Part shown: piece after piece, positions 1 through 7,730 of the stretch
Layout of the letters: each line of letters opens with the position of its first letter
How positions within the stretch are numbered: position 1 is the stretch's first letter
Origin: an uncultured Porphyromonadaceae bacterium
GTDB taxonomy: Bacteria > Bacteroidota > Bacteroidia > Bacteroidales > Muribaculaceae
Assembly (NCBI GenBank): GCA_902491625.1
Contig: CABUIO010000033.1
Coordinates: forward strand, 1 to 18,254
Direction: 5' to 3'
Length of the DNA: 18,254 nucleotides
Translations under genes and position numbers: made by a program
The notes under the pieces: generated by a model
The model's input: only the letters and a program-made list of their open reading frames with translations
Databases searched by the model: none
Told to the model about the DNA's origin: nothing

Positions 1-72
1 CTATTATTGTTTCGGCCTTACAGGCCTTATATCGTTTGTATCCCCTTGACAATAAAATTATTGTGGTGTGGC

Positions 73-92
73 GGCTGCACCATGGTGCAGCC
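73..92. repeat. perfect 20-bp palindrome
   Basis: The sequence GGCTGCACCATGGTGCAGCC equals its own reverse complement over all 20 bases. A smaller hairpin (GGCCT-TAC-AGGCC, 14-26) lies just upstream. Neither is followed by a T tract, so neither looks like an intrinsic terminator. They could be a protein-binding site, or part of an interspersed intergenic repeat. The function is unknown. Confidence 0.6.
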
Positions 93-124
93 CTACGTCA
101 GGACCTGGCTCCGTTCCTAAAGGC

Positions 125-234
125 AGATTATTCATTTGAGGGTACCCCTCCTAAAGTGAATAATCTGAACAGAGGGATTAAAACGCTGTAAACAAGCTGT
201 TTAGAGTGAATAATTGTGAATAGTAGTGAATAAT
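125..234. promoter_or_regulatory. phased GTGAATAAT motif array with inverted copy
   Basis: The 9-mer GTGAATAAT occurs at 156-164, 206-214 and 226-234, with a one-mismatch copy (GTGAATAGT) at 216-224. Start-to-start distances are 50, 10 and 10 bp, so all sites face the same side of the helix. An inverted copy (AGATTATTCA, 125-134) pairs perfectly with 157-166 around a GC-rich centre. A further inverted repeat, TAAACA-AGC-TGTTTA, sits at 189-203. The array ends 70 bp upstream of the -33 box of the ATPase promoter. It looks like an operator or iteron-like binding array. The protein that binds is unknown, although the ATPase itself has a C-terminal HTH and could be a candidate. Confidence 0.5.
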
Positions 235-303
235 CGGATTTTTGCAGCTATTTATTGAGACGGTATGCTTTTATTGTATCAGGCGAATTTTGTGCGCTAA
301 ATA

Positions 304-335
304 TTTGCACAGACGAAATATCTGCATTATCTTTG
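304..335 (+). promoter_or_regulatory. Bacteroidetes-type promoter of the ATPase gene
   Basis: TTTG at 304-307, 20 bp of spacer, then TATCTTTG at 328-335 matches the primary sigma-factor consensus of Bacteroidetes (TTTG and TAnnTTTG). Transcription should start near 342, giving a leader of about 28 nt before the ATG at 370. Confidence 0.75.
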
Positions 336-369
336 CGGCATCTTAATCATCTTAAAAATCCATATCGTT

Positions 370-1275
370 ATGAAAAGACCTTTTTTAGCACCGTTTCATC
401 CGGTGAACAATCCTGTGGGTATCATCGGCGCGGGTTCGCCTTACGACGCCAGGCGTTACCATGAGTTCCGTTCGGAGAGCATCCGCCTTCACAAGGAGCG
501 AGAGGCTGCCGAGGAGGCGGAGAAGAAAGAGGAGAAGGATGCCGAGACCTCTCCCCTACAGGCTTCCCCGGCGACGGAGGAGCCGATGAGTCCGCAGATT
601 TCCGCCGAGGGGGACGTTGAGGATGAGGATTTGGACGACCTTTTCATCTGCAAGTCGGCCAACGACTGGATGGAGGAGGCTTCGGCGGAGCCGGATCCCT
701 CGCAGCTGTGGCATGAGTTCTGGAACGAGGGTGAGCTGTGCTGTCTGTTTGCGGACAGCAATGCGGGCAAGAGCATCCTGGCGGTGCAGATAGCCCGCGA
801 TGTGGCTCGCCGCGACCGTATCCTCTATTTTGATTTCGAGATGAGCAGCAAGCTGTTTCAGCGCCGCTACACGGATGAGAAGGGACAGATGTACTGTTTT
901 CCGGAGGGGTTCATGCGCATGGAGATGAATCCGTCGAAGATCCGCGACAGTCAGGATTTCGAGACGGTGCTTATCGCGCAGATCCGTCGTCAGATCACGC
1001 TCCACAATGCGCGGGTGGTGATCATCGACAATCTGGGGTTCGTGTGCACGCAGAGCGAGCAGGGGGATGCGGCGGGACGCCTGATGCGGCAGCTCAAGGA
1101 GATACAGTCGGCCACGGGGGTGTCGATGATGGTTATCGGCCACACTCCTAAGCGCGATCTTAGAGGTCGTTTAATAATCATTGTTAATGACAGGGTGGTG
1201 TATTTTATGATTAAGGTGCTGTTTATGAGGAGGGAGTTATGCGGGCATAATGACCGACGAATAAACGCGCATTAA
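370..1275 (+). pseudogene. AAA (RepA/DnaB-like) ATPase, 5' part, cut by MITE
   Basis: This is the N-terminal part of a RecA-fold ATPase resembling the RepA/DnaB-like helicase ATPases common in Bacteroidetes. Residues about 35-110 are a charged, Glu-rich linker. A Walker A-like loop (DSNAGKS) has Lys134-Ser135, and Walker B (VVIIDN) has Asp220. A conserved GHTPKRD segment follows near residue 258. Native sequence stops at residue 264, where a 323-bp element has inserted. The remaining 37 residues (from RGRLIII) are encoded by the element. Removing the element and one TTA duplication restores an in-frame 392-residue protein ending in the HTH found at 1491-1871. The start fits the promoter at 304-335. 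The truncated product lacks the end of the ATPase core and the DNA-binding tail, so it is probably inactive. The exact role of the intact protein (plasmid or mobile-element replication, or chromosomal) is not clear. Confidence 0.82.
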
Positions 1276-1485
1276 CATAAAAGACACCATGATAAGGCAA
1301 TTCTTAAATTTCTTAAGAGTATTGTATTACTGATGCATCTTCTGATTTCAAGGGATGTTCCGAGACTTTTGGGCGTCTTTATCCCTTCGTTTCAGTCACA
1401 TAGCCCGCTATGCTCCTTCAACTCAGGAATAAATCCGCTCCAAAATTCCCGACCCTGTCGTTAACAAGCATTATTAAACGACCTC
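1163..1485 (+). mobile_element. MITE copy 1 (323 bp, non-autonomous)
   Basis: The ends are near-perfect inverted repeats starting GAGGTCGTTTAATAAT. About 34 bp are alignable with 3 mismatches, and partial similarity continues to about 44 bp. TTA is duplicated on both sides (1160-1162 and 1486-1488). The element is too short to code for a transposase and shows no transposase-like frame. It is the same length as the copy at 3793-4115, with 8 differences by my count. A GAG terminus with a 3-bp TNA duplication is what I know of the IS1031 group of the IS5 family, so that family is the likely mobiliser (inference). Inside are a CATAGC-CC-GCTATG hairpin (1399-1412) and a second small stem (1359-1373). 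It sits in, and disrupts, the ATPase gene. Confidence 0.9.
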
Positions 1486-1874
1486 TTAATCTGCCGCTGA
1501 CGCAGAACGAGCTTGCGGGGTCGAAACGTCTGTTTAATTTCTTCGATTCGGTGTTCGCTATCGGACAGAGTGCGCGCGATGCGTCGCTGCGCTATCTGAA
1601 ACAGCTGAAGGTGAGGGCGTCGGAGTTCACATACACTTCGGAGAGTGTGCTGACGTGCGAGATCGTGAAGGAGGGATCGTTCGTGAGGTTCGCGTGCCGC
1701 GGCAAGGAGCCGGAGTATAAGCACCTGAAGAAGAAGGATCCGGAGACCAGGGCGCTGGAGGAGGAGCGCATAGCGATCCTGCGCAAGGAAGGACATTCCA
1801 TAGAAAGTATCGCCAAGGAGATGTGTCTGTCGTATTCGCGGGTGCAGCGTGCTCTGAAGCGTATGGGGGCGTGA
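1410..1874 (+). pseudogene. AAA ATPase, 3' part with C-terminal HTH
   Basis: This is the distal part of the interrupted ATPase. Genuine host sequence begins at 1489 (NLPLTQNELAGSKRLFNFF), continues the RecA-like core, and ends in a helix-turn-helix (about HSIESIAKEMCLSYSRVQRA). The frame can open at an ATG at 1410 inside the element, within its CATAGC/GCTATG hairpin. It then passes through the right inverted repeat in frame, giving a possible 154-residue protein with 26 element-encoded residues in front. No promoter or ribosome-binding site is obvious for it. The gene ends 16 bp from the convergent DUF4296 gene. I treat it as a gene remnant; separate expression is possible but unproven. Confidence 0.75.
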
Positions 1875-1890
1875 GGCTTGCCCGGGAGGG

Positions 1891-2685
1891 TCAGTCGGCG
1901 GTCATGGGCATATAGCCGGGGGTGCGCGCCGGACGTGCTATGAGGCGTATGCTGTCGACGAAGACTGTCTCGCGCTGCACGGGAATGTAGGTGGCTTGTC
2001 CGAAGACGCGGACAGGCCGCCTGTCTTGTTTGAGCGGCAGGGTGATCTGCACGTCGCCGCGTGTGGTGGCGGTTACGGCCCGGTAGTCGCCGGTGCCGTC
2101 GGAATAGTCGGCACCGATGAAGGTGGCTATGCGGCCGGGGAGCACGGGGAGTGTGAATTCCCAGACAATCTCGCTGTCGGTCTTGCCCAGGCGCTTGCCG
2201 TCGATGTCGAAGCTGAAACGGTTGGTGCCCCGGGAGGGTGTGAGGGCGACGCGGGTCTCCCCTTCCCAGAGCGTGGGCTTTGAGCCTTTGTCCTTCTCCC
2301 CTCCGGAGGGCGTCTTGGCTTCGTTGTCGAGGCGGGTTTCCACTTCCTCGTAGATGTCGCCGAGGCGGTCGATGTTGTGGCCGTACCAGTCGAGGGAACG
2401 GTTGAAGTCGGCTTCGGTGGCGTGGTGCTCGGCGAGGACGGTCTGTCGGAGCACTATCCTCATGGAGTCGTTGAGGGCGTAGTCGGGGTCGGAGCTGACG
2501 TAGGCTTCGGCCTTGTACATGTCGGCGAGGAGGGATGCCATCTCGTCGTCGGGGAGGACGTCGGAGGGGCGGCGTCCGCAGGAGGGGGCGGAGAGCAGGA
2601 GCAGGGACACGGCAGCCGCCGCGATCGTCCTTGCGGGGTGGATGCGGCGGATGGTGCGCGGATATGTCTGCCCGGTGGTGTTCAT
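1891..2685 (-). CDS. DUF4296 lipoprotein
   Basis: This is a predicted lipoprotein of 264 residues in the DUF4296 family, function unknown. The N-terminus has a basic stretch, a hydrophobic segment (about residues 21-33) and a probable lipidated Cys36 (LLLLSAPSC). The DUF4296 domain follows (LPDDEMASLLADMYKAEAYV through SLDWYGHNIDRLGDIYEEV, about residues 43-125), and then a C-terminal beta-rich region. I chose the ATG at 2685 because it overlaps the lspA stop as ATGA, typical of translational coupling. A longer in-frame extension to 2895 only shadows lspA. Lying directly after lspA, the enzyme that would process its signal peptide, fits a lipoprotein role. It is the last gene of the minus-strand operon and converges on the broken ATPase gene. 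Confidence 0.85.
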   Translation of the reverse strand: MNTTGQTYPRTIRRIHPARTIAAAAVSLLLLSAPSCGRRPSDVLPDDEMASLLADMYKAEAYVSSDPDYALNDSMRIVLRQTVLAEHHATEADFNRSLDWYGHNIDRLGDIYEEVETRLDNEAKTPSGGEKDKGSKPTLWEGETRVALTPSRGTNRFSFDIDGKRLGKTDSEIVWEFTLPVLPGRIATFIGADYSDGTGDYRAVTATTRGDVQITLPLKQDRRPVRVFGQATYIPVQRETVFVDSIRLIARPARTPGYMPMTAD

Positions 2686-3377
2686 CGCTTTTCGGGGAGG
2701 GAGGGTGCGGTGGTTTTCTCTTCGTTGCCGGCGGCGGGACCGTTGCCGTCGCTGCCCTTGTCCCCTTTCTTGCGCGAGGGGAAGATGGTGTGCCAGCTCA
2801 GGGCGAGGTCGCGGCTGTAGAAGAGGGCGAGGAGGAAGACTCCGACGCAGATGGAGGCGTCGGCGATGTTGAAGATGTACTGGAAGAATTCCCACTGCGA
2901 GCCGCCGATGTCGATGGTGAAGAGGGGGAAGTAGAGCATGTCGACGACCTTGCCTTCAAACCACGACGCGTAGCCTCCGGCGGCGGGGAACATGGTGGCG
3001 ACTTCGGGGGGCATGGGGTTGTTGAAGATGACGCCGTAGAAGACGCAGTCGAAAATGTTGCCGGCGGCTCCGGCGGCGATCATGGCTGCGGAGACCATGA
3101 ATCCGGTGCGGAGGTTGCGGATGCGCGATGCCTTGACTATGTACCAGATAAAGAATCCGACGGCGAGGATGCGCCCGAAGGTGAGGAGATATTTGTTCCA
3201 CAGCTCCAGGCCGAAGGCCATGCCGTTGTTTTCGATGAAGCGGAGATGGAACCAGGAGGTCAGGGGATAGTCCTCTCCGAGGTAGAACCGGGTCTTTATC
3301 CAGATCTTGAGGGTCTGGTCGGCTATGATCACCAGAAGGATGATGACCATAGCCAACAGGCCTTTTCTGTTTCTCAT
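2682..3377 (-). CDS. lspA: lipoprotein signal peptidase (signal peptidase II)
   Basis: This is an inner-membrane aspartic peptidase that cleaves prolipoproteins before the lipid-modified Cys. It has 231 residues and several hydrophobic helices (about 7-19, 66-82, 93-108 and 172-188). Family motifs are visible: ADQTLK (Asp20), ENNGMAFG (about 49-56), GNIFD (Asp110), and the catalytic pair Asp146 (KVVDMLYFP) and Asp173 (FNIADAS). The region between helices carries an extended periplasmic loop (about 118-165), and there is a charged, probably cytoplasmic C-terminal tail of about 35 residues; both make it longer than the roughly 165-residue proteobacterial enzyme. It lies 11 bp downstream of the dksA-like gene and its stop overlaps the start of the DUF4296 gene. 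Confidence 0.95.
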   Translation of the reverse strand: MRNRKGLLAMVIILLVIIADQTLKIWIKTRFYLGEDYPLTSWFHLRFIENNGMAFGLELWNKYLLTFGRILAVGFFIWYIVKASRIRNLRTGFMVSAAMIAAGAAGNIFDCVFYGVIFNNPMPPEVATMFPAAGGYASWFEGKVVDMLYFPLFTIDIGGSQWEFFQYIFNIADASICVGVFLLALFYSRDLALSWHTIFPSRKKGDKGSDGNGPAAGNEEKTTAPSLPEKR

Positions 3378-3388
3378 TTCTAAAACTG

Positions 3389-3760
3389 TTATCTGTTCTT
3401 GGCCTCGACGGAGAGGGTCGCGTGGGGTACGGCCATGAGCCGGCCCTTGGGGATCAGCTCGCCGGTGACGCGGCAGATGCCGTAGGTCTTGTTGTCGATG
3501 CGCACGAGGGCCTGACGTAGCTTGGCGATGTAGTCGGCCTGACGCTGCGCGAGGCGTGCGTTGGTCTCCTTGCCGTAGGTGTTGGCACCCTCTTCGAGAG
3601 CCTTGAATGTGGGTGACGTGTCGTCGACGCCGTTGCCGGAGTCGTTGTTGACGCTGCCCACGAGCATGCGGTATTCGTTTTCGGCTTTTTCAAGCTTGCT
3701 GAGGATGAGCTGGCGGATTTCCTCAAGTTCGTCGTCTGAATATCTTTTGGTCTCGCTCAT
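3389..3760 (-). CDS. TraR/DksA-family regulator with degenerate zinc finger
   Basis: A 123-residue protein of the TraR/DksA family, which binds the RNA polymerase secondary channel. Residues 1-35 and 65-90 should form the two helices of the coiled coil, and the C-terminal domain has the family pattern YGICRVTGELIPKGRLMAVP. Only Cys96 remains of the usual four zinc-binding cysteines: the second position is Thr99 and the last pair is absent. A metal site is therefore unlikely. This degenerate form is, from memory, usual in Bacteroidetes. In the uninterrupted arrangement it would start 19 bp after the ileS stop; the MITE at 3793-4115 now separates the two. No convincing promoter is visible just upstream, so expression may depend on read-through across the element. 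Confidence 0.88.
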   Translation of the reverse strand: MSETKRYSDDELEEIRQLILSKLEKAENEYRMLVGSVNNDSGNGVDDTSPTFKALEEGANTYGKETNARLAQRQADYIAKLRQALVRIDNKTYGICRVTGELIPKGRLMAVPHATLSVEAKNR

Positions 3761-3792
3761 TTTTTAGGAATTAGAGTGATTACTGTTTCTTA

Positions 3793-4115
3793 GAGGTTGT
3801 TTAATAATCATTGTTAATGACAGGGTGGTGTATTTTATGATTAAGGTGCTGTTTATGAGGAGGGAGTTATGCGGGCATAATGACCGACGAATAAACGCGC
3901 ATTAACATAAAAGACACCATGATAAGGCAATTCTTAAATTTCTTAAGAATATTGTATTACTGATGCATCTTCTGATTTCAAAGGTTGTCCCGAGACTTTC
4001 GGGCGTCTTTATCCCTTCGTTTCAGTCACATAGCCCGCTATGCTCCTTCAACTCAGGAATAAATCAGCTCCAAAATTCTCGACCCTGTCGTTAACAAGCA
4101 TTATTAAACGACCTC
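3793..4115 (+). mobile_element. MITE copy 2 (323 bp) in the 3' end of ileS
   Basis: Same length and orientation as copy 1, with TTA target duplications at 3790-3792 and 4116-4118. The terminal inverted repeats begin GAGGTTGTTTAATAAT (left) and GAGGTCGTTTAATAAT (right end, reverse strand). It carries a perfect CCCGA-GACTT-TCGGG stem (3989-4003) and the CATAGC-CC-GCTATG hairpin (4029-4042). Restoring the target gives an ileS ending K-T-D-T-K-K-Q with its stop at 3780-3782. The element instead supplies the last codons and a TAA at 4091-4093. It encodes no transposase. Confidence 0.9.
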
Positions 4116-7100
4116 TTAGTGTCTGTCTTCACTACGCGCACGGTCACGCCGAGGCCGTCGATGTCGATTGCCTGTGCCTGCGGGGCTTCGGGGGTGAGAG
4201 CGTCGTCGAATGTCAGCTCTGTTGCAAGCACCTGGCCGGACATGTAGTCGCCGAACAGTGCTATCGCATTCTTAACACTCTCGTCGCCGCAGATGTTCAC
4301 TGTGACTTTGTCGGTGATCTCGAAACCGCTGGATTTGCGTATGTTCTGGATGCGGTTGACGAGTTCGCGTGCGAGTCCCTCGGCTTTGAGTTCGTCGGAG
4401 GGTTCGACGTCGAGGGCCACGGTTATGGCGCTGCCGGAGGAGACGAGCCATCCGGGGATGTCCTCGGCCATGATCTCGACGTCGTCGGTGGTTACGGTCG
4501 GTGCTCCTTCGAGGTTGTCGAATGTGATGCTGCCGTCGGCTTCAAGCCGGGCGATCTGCTGCTGACTCATCTCCCTGATGGCGGCTCCGAGCTGCTTCAT
4601 GATCTTGCCGTAGCGGGGGCCGAGGCGCTTGAAGTCGGCCTTGACACGCTTGACGAGGCCGCTCTGCTCGTTGTCGACGATCTTGATTTCCTTGACGTTG
4701 ACTTCGGCGGCGATGAGGGCCGACATGGCTTCGACCATGGCGCGCTGGCGGTCGCTGCTGACGGGCACGAGGAGGGTCTGCAGGGGCTGACGCACCTTGA
4801 TGTTGACTTTGCGGCGCAGGGCGAGGACGGAGGATGTGATGTTCTGGGCGAGCCGCATCTGCTCTTCGAGGTCGGGATCGATCATGCTCTCGTCGGCGAC
4901 GGGGAAGAGGCTGAGATGGACGCTCTCGTAGTCTTTGCCACCGCAGGGGGCGGTGAGGTCGGCGTAGAGGCGGTCGGCGTAGAAGGGCGCGAAGGGCGCC
5001 ATGAGCTGCGCGACGGTGCGCAGGCAGGTGTAGAGGGTCTGGTAGGCGGAGAGTTTGTCGGTGTCCATCGCTCCGGCCCAGAAGCGCTTGCGGTTGAGGC
5101 GCACGTACCAGTTGGAGAGGTTGTCGCCGACGAAGGCGGAGATGGCGCGTGCGGCGCGTGTGGGCTCGTAGTCGTCGAGGGCGGCGTCTACCTCCTTGAT
5201 GAGGGTGTTGAGCAGGGAGAGGATCCAGCGGTCGATGCGGGGACGCTCCGCGAAGGGCACCTGAGGCTCGCAGCCCGTGAAGCCGTCGATGTTGGCGTAA
5301 AGGGCGAAGAACTTGTAGGTGTTGAAGAGTGTGGAGAAGAGTTTGCGGGAGGTCTCCTGCACGGCTGCCTCGTCGTATTTGAGGTTGTCCCAGGGCTGGG
5401 AGTTCTCGATCATGTACCAGCGCACGGGGTCGGCGCCGTATTTGCGTAGGTTGTCGAAGGGGTTGACGGCGTTGCCCAGACGTTTCGACATCTTGTTGCC
5501 GTTGCGGTCCAGGACGAGGCCGTTGGAGATGACGGCTTTGTAGGAGACGGTGTCGAAGACCATTCCGGCGATGGCGTGGAGGGTGAAGAACCATCCGCGT
5601 GTCTGGTCCACTCCTTCGGCGATGAAGTCGGCGGGATAGACCTCGCGCTTGTCGAAGGCTTCCTTGTTCTCGAAGGGATAGTGGATCTGGGCGTAGGGCA
5701 TGGCACCGGAGTCGAACCAGACGTCGATGAGGTCTTCCTGACGGCGCATGGGGCGTCCCGAGGGGCTGACGAGCACGATTTCGTCGACGTAGGGACGGTG
5801 CATGTCGATCTTTTCGTAGTTCTCCGCGGTCATCACGCCGGGCTTAAATCCGGCATCGGCGAGCGGATTGAAGGTCATCACGCCGGCCTCGACAGCACGG
5901 TCGATCTGCTGCGAAAGTTCCTCGTAGGAGCCGATGCAGATCTCCTCGGTGCCGTCTTCGGTGCGCCATATGGGCAAGGGAGTGCCCCAGTAGCGGGAGC
6001 GGGAGAGGTTCCAGTCCTGAAGGTTCTCAAGCCATTTGCCGAAACGTCCGCTGCCGGTCGAGGCGGGTTTCCACTTGATACCTTCGTTGAGCTCCATGAG
6101 GCGCTCGCGCAGGGCGGTGGTGCGGATGAACCAGCTGTCGAGTGGATAGTATATCACAGGCTTGTCGGTACGCCAGCAATGGGGATAGTTGTGGACATGC
6201 TTCTCGATCCTGATGGCCTCGCCGGTCTGCTTCATCTCCATGCAGAGGCGCACGTTGAGATCCTCGGCCTTGGCGGCTGCGTCGGCGTCGTATTTTCCAT
6301 CGGCGTTGAAGCGGGGATCGTAGGCGTTCTTGACATATTCACCCTGATATTTGGAGTAAAGCTCCCGGTCGACGCATTTCTCGACGAATTCGGGGGCGAG
6401 ATCGGAAATCAGATAGAAACGTCCGCGGAGATCGACCATGGGGCGTGTGTCGCCGTGGCGGTCGACCATGAAGAGGGGCGGTATGCCTGCGGCGCGGGCT
6501 ACCTTGGCGTCGTCGGCGCCGAATGTGGGGGCGATGTGTACGATGCCGGTACCGTCTTCGGTGGTGACATAGTCGCCGGGGATGACGCGGAAGGCGTTGT
6601 CGGCGAGTTCCACGAAACGGTCCTTGCCGACGGTGAAGCAACGATCGGGATGTGCCTCGGCGGCCTCTTTCGCGTATGCGGGAGTCTGGGGAGTGATCTT
6701 CTCAATAGGTTTCACCCACGGCATCAGCTGTGCATAGCGCATGCCGACGAGGTCGTCGGCCTTCAGATGCTCCACGACACGCCAGGGAACTATCTTGTCA
6801 CCCTTGCTGAAGCTTTCCATGTCGGCATCCTTGCCTTCGGGACGGAAGTAGGCGTCGAGGCGTGCCTCGGCCATGACGATGGTGATCTTCTCGGCGGTGT
6901 AGGGATTGTAGGTGCGTACGACTACGTAGCCGATCGAGGGACCGACGCAGAGCGCGGTGTTGGATGGAAGTGTCCAGGGTGTGGTGGTCCATGCTGCGAA
7001 ATAGGGTGTGCCCCACCCCTCCATCGCGCCTTTGGGCTCAAGGATGCGGAACAGCGCGGTGGCTGTCAGGTCCTTGACGTCGCGGTAGCAGCCGGGCTGG

Positions 7101-7687
7101 TTAAGCTCGTGGGAGGATAGTCCGGTGCCGGCGGCGGGGGAATAGGGCTGGATGGTGTAGCCTTTATAAAGGAGTCCTTTGTCGTATAACTGGCGGAGAA
7201 GCCACCATACAGACTCCATATAGCGTCCGTCGTAAGTGATGTAGGGGTTCTCAAGATCCACCCAGTAGCCCATGAGGTGGGTGAGGTCGGTCCACTCCTT
7301 GGTGTATTTCATGACCTCGCGGCGGCAGGCGGCGTTGTAGTCGTCGACGGAAATCTTCTTGCCGATGTCCTCTTTGGTGATTCCGAGGGTCTTCTCGACG
7401 CCGAGCTCTACGGGGAGGCCGTGGGTGTCCCATCCGGCCTTGCGGCGCACCTGGTAGCCTTTCATGGTCTTGTAGCGGCAGAAGATGTCTTTGATGGTGC
7501 GGGCCATGACGTGGTGGATGCCGGGCATTCCGTTGGCGGATGGAGGGCCTTCGTAGAAGACGAACGAAGGACATCCCTCACGCTCGCTCATGGAGCGGTG
7601 GAAGAGGTCGTCGGCATCCCAGAGGGCGAGCATTGAGGTGTTGATGTTGGGCAGTGAGAGCTGGCCGTTGTATTCCTGAAACTTCAT
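4091..7687 (-). CDS. ileS: isoleucyl-tRNA synthetase (C-terminus altered by MITE)
   Basis: Class I aminoacyl-tRNA synthetase that charges tRNA-Ile, cytoplasmic, 1198 residues. The HIGH-type signature is GIHH (56-59) in the context NGMPGIHHVMARTIKD. The CP1 editing domain shows TTPWTLPSNTALCV and EDGTGIVHIAPTFGADD. The KMSKS loop is KMSKR at 732-736. The WFDSGAMPYAQ and anticodon-binding regions follow. The length and the lack of a C-terminal zinc-finger Cys cluster resemble the eukaryote-like type 2 IleRS rather than the ~930-residue type 1; that class is inference, and type 2 enzymes are known for low mupirocin sensitivity. The final residues RSFNNAC and the stop come from the inserted MITE, replacing K-Q. 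Such a small tail change is probably tolerated. The gene starts 43 bp after ddl. Confidence 0.96.
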   Translation of the reverse strand: MKFQEYNGQLSLPNINTSMLALWDADDLFHRSMSEREGCPSFVFYEGPPSANGMPGIHHVMARTIKDIFCRYKTMKGYQVRRKAGWDTHGLPVELGVEKTLGITKEDIGKKISVDDYNAACRREVMKYTKEWTDLTHLMGYWVDLENPYITYDGRYMESVWWLLRQLYDKGLLYKGYTIQPYSPAAGTGLSSHELNQPGCYRDVKDLTATALFRILEPKGAMEGWGTPYFAAWTTTPWTLPSNTALCVGPSIGYVVVRTYNPYTAEKITIVMAEARLDAYFRPEGKDADMESFSKGDKIVPWRVVEHLKADDLVGMRYAQLMPWVKPIEKITPQTPAYAKEAAEAHPDRCFTVGKDRFVELADNAFRVIPGDYVTTEDGTGIVHIAPTFGADDAKVARAAGIPPLFMVDRHGDTRPMVDLRGRFYLISDLAPEFVEKCVDRELYSKYQGEYVKNAYDPRFNADGKYDADAAAKAEDLNVRLCMEMKQTGEAIRIEKHVHNYPHCWRTDKPVIYYPLDSWFIRTTALRERLMELNEGIKWKPASTGSGRFGKWLENLQDWNLSRSRYWGTPLPIWRTEDGTEEICIGSYEELSQQIDRAVEAGVMTFNPLADAGFKPGVMTAENYEKIDMHRPYVDEIVLVSPSGRPMRRQEDLIDVWFDSGAMPYAQIHYPFENKEAFDKREVYPADFIAEGVDQTRGWFFTLHAIAGMVFDTVSYKAVISNGLVLDRNGNKMSKRLGNAVNPFDNLRKYGADPVRWYMIENSQPWDNLKYDEAAVQETSRKLFSTLFNTYKFFALYANIDGFTGCEPQVPFAERPRIDRWILSLLNTLIKEVDAALDDYEPTRAARAISAFVGDNLSNWYVRLNRKRFWAGAMDTDKLSAYQTLYTCLRTVAQLMAPFAPFYADRLYADLTAPCGGKDYESVHLSLFPVADESMIDPDLEEQMRLAQNITSSVLALRRKVNIKVRQPLQTLLVPVSSDRQRAMVEAMSALIAAEVNVKEIKIVDNEQSGLVKRVKADFKRLGPRYGKIMKQLGAAIREMSQQQIARLEADGSITFDNLEGAPTVTTDDVEIMAEDIPGWLVSSGSAITVALDVEPSDELKAEGLARELVNRIQNIRKSSGFEITDKVTVNICGDESVKNAIALFGDYMSGQVLATELTFDDALTPEAPQAQAIDIDGLGVTVRVVKTDTKRSFNNAC

Positions 7688-7730
7688 ATCGAGGGGTCTT
7701 TTTTTCGGATGTTGGTTGATGGAGTGAGGT

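Noticed and set aside
1..250. A CRISPR array from the repeated GTGAATAAT motifs
   Set aside because: The units are 9 bp at 10-bp spacing with no 25-40-bp unique spacers and no cas genes.
1163..1485. A transposase gene inside the 323-bp element
   Set aside because: No frame is long enough and none shows a DDE-like motif, so the element is non-autonomous.
2686..2895. N-terminal extension of the DUF4296 reading frame
   Set aside because: It lies within lspA in another frame and is Arg/Pro/Leu-rich nonsense. The ATGA overlap at 2682-2685 gives a better start just before the signal peptide.
4040..7120. Long plus-strand open frames (469 and 514 codons) opposite ileS
   Set aside because: They are antisense shadows of a well-supported ileS gene and have low-complexity Gly/Val/Glu-rich translations typical of reversed GC-rich codons.
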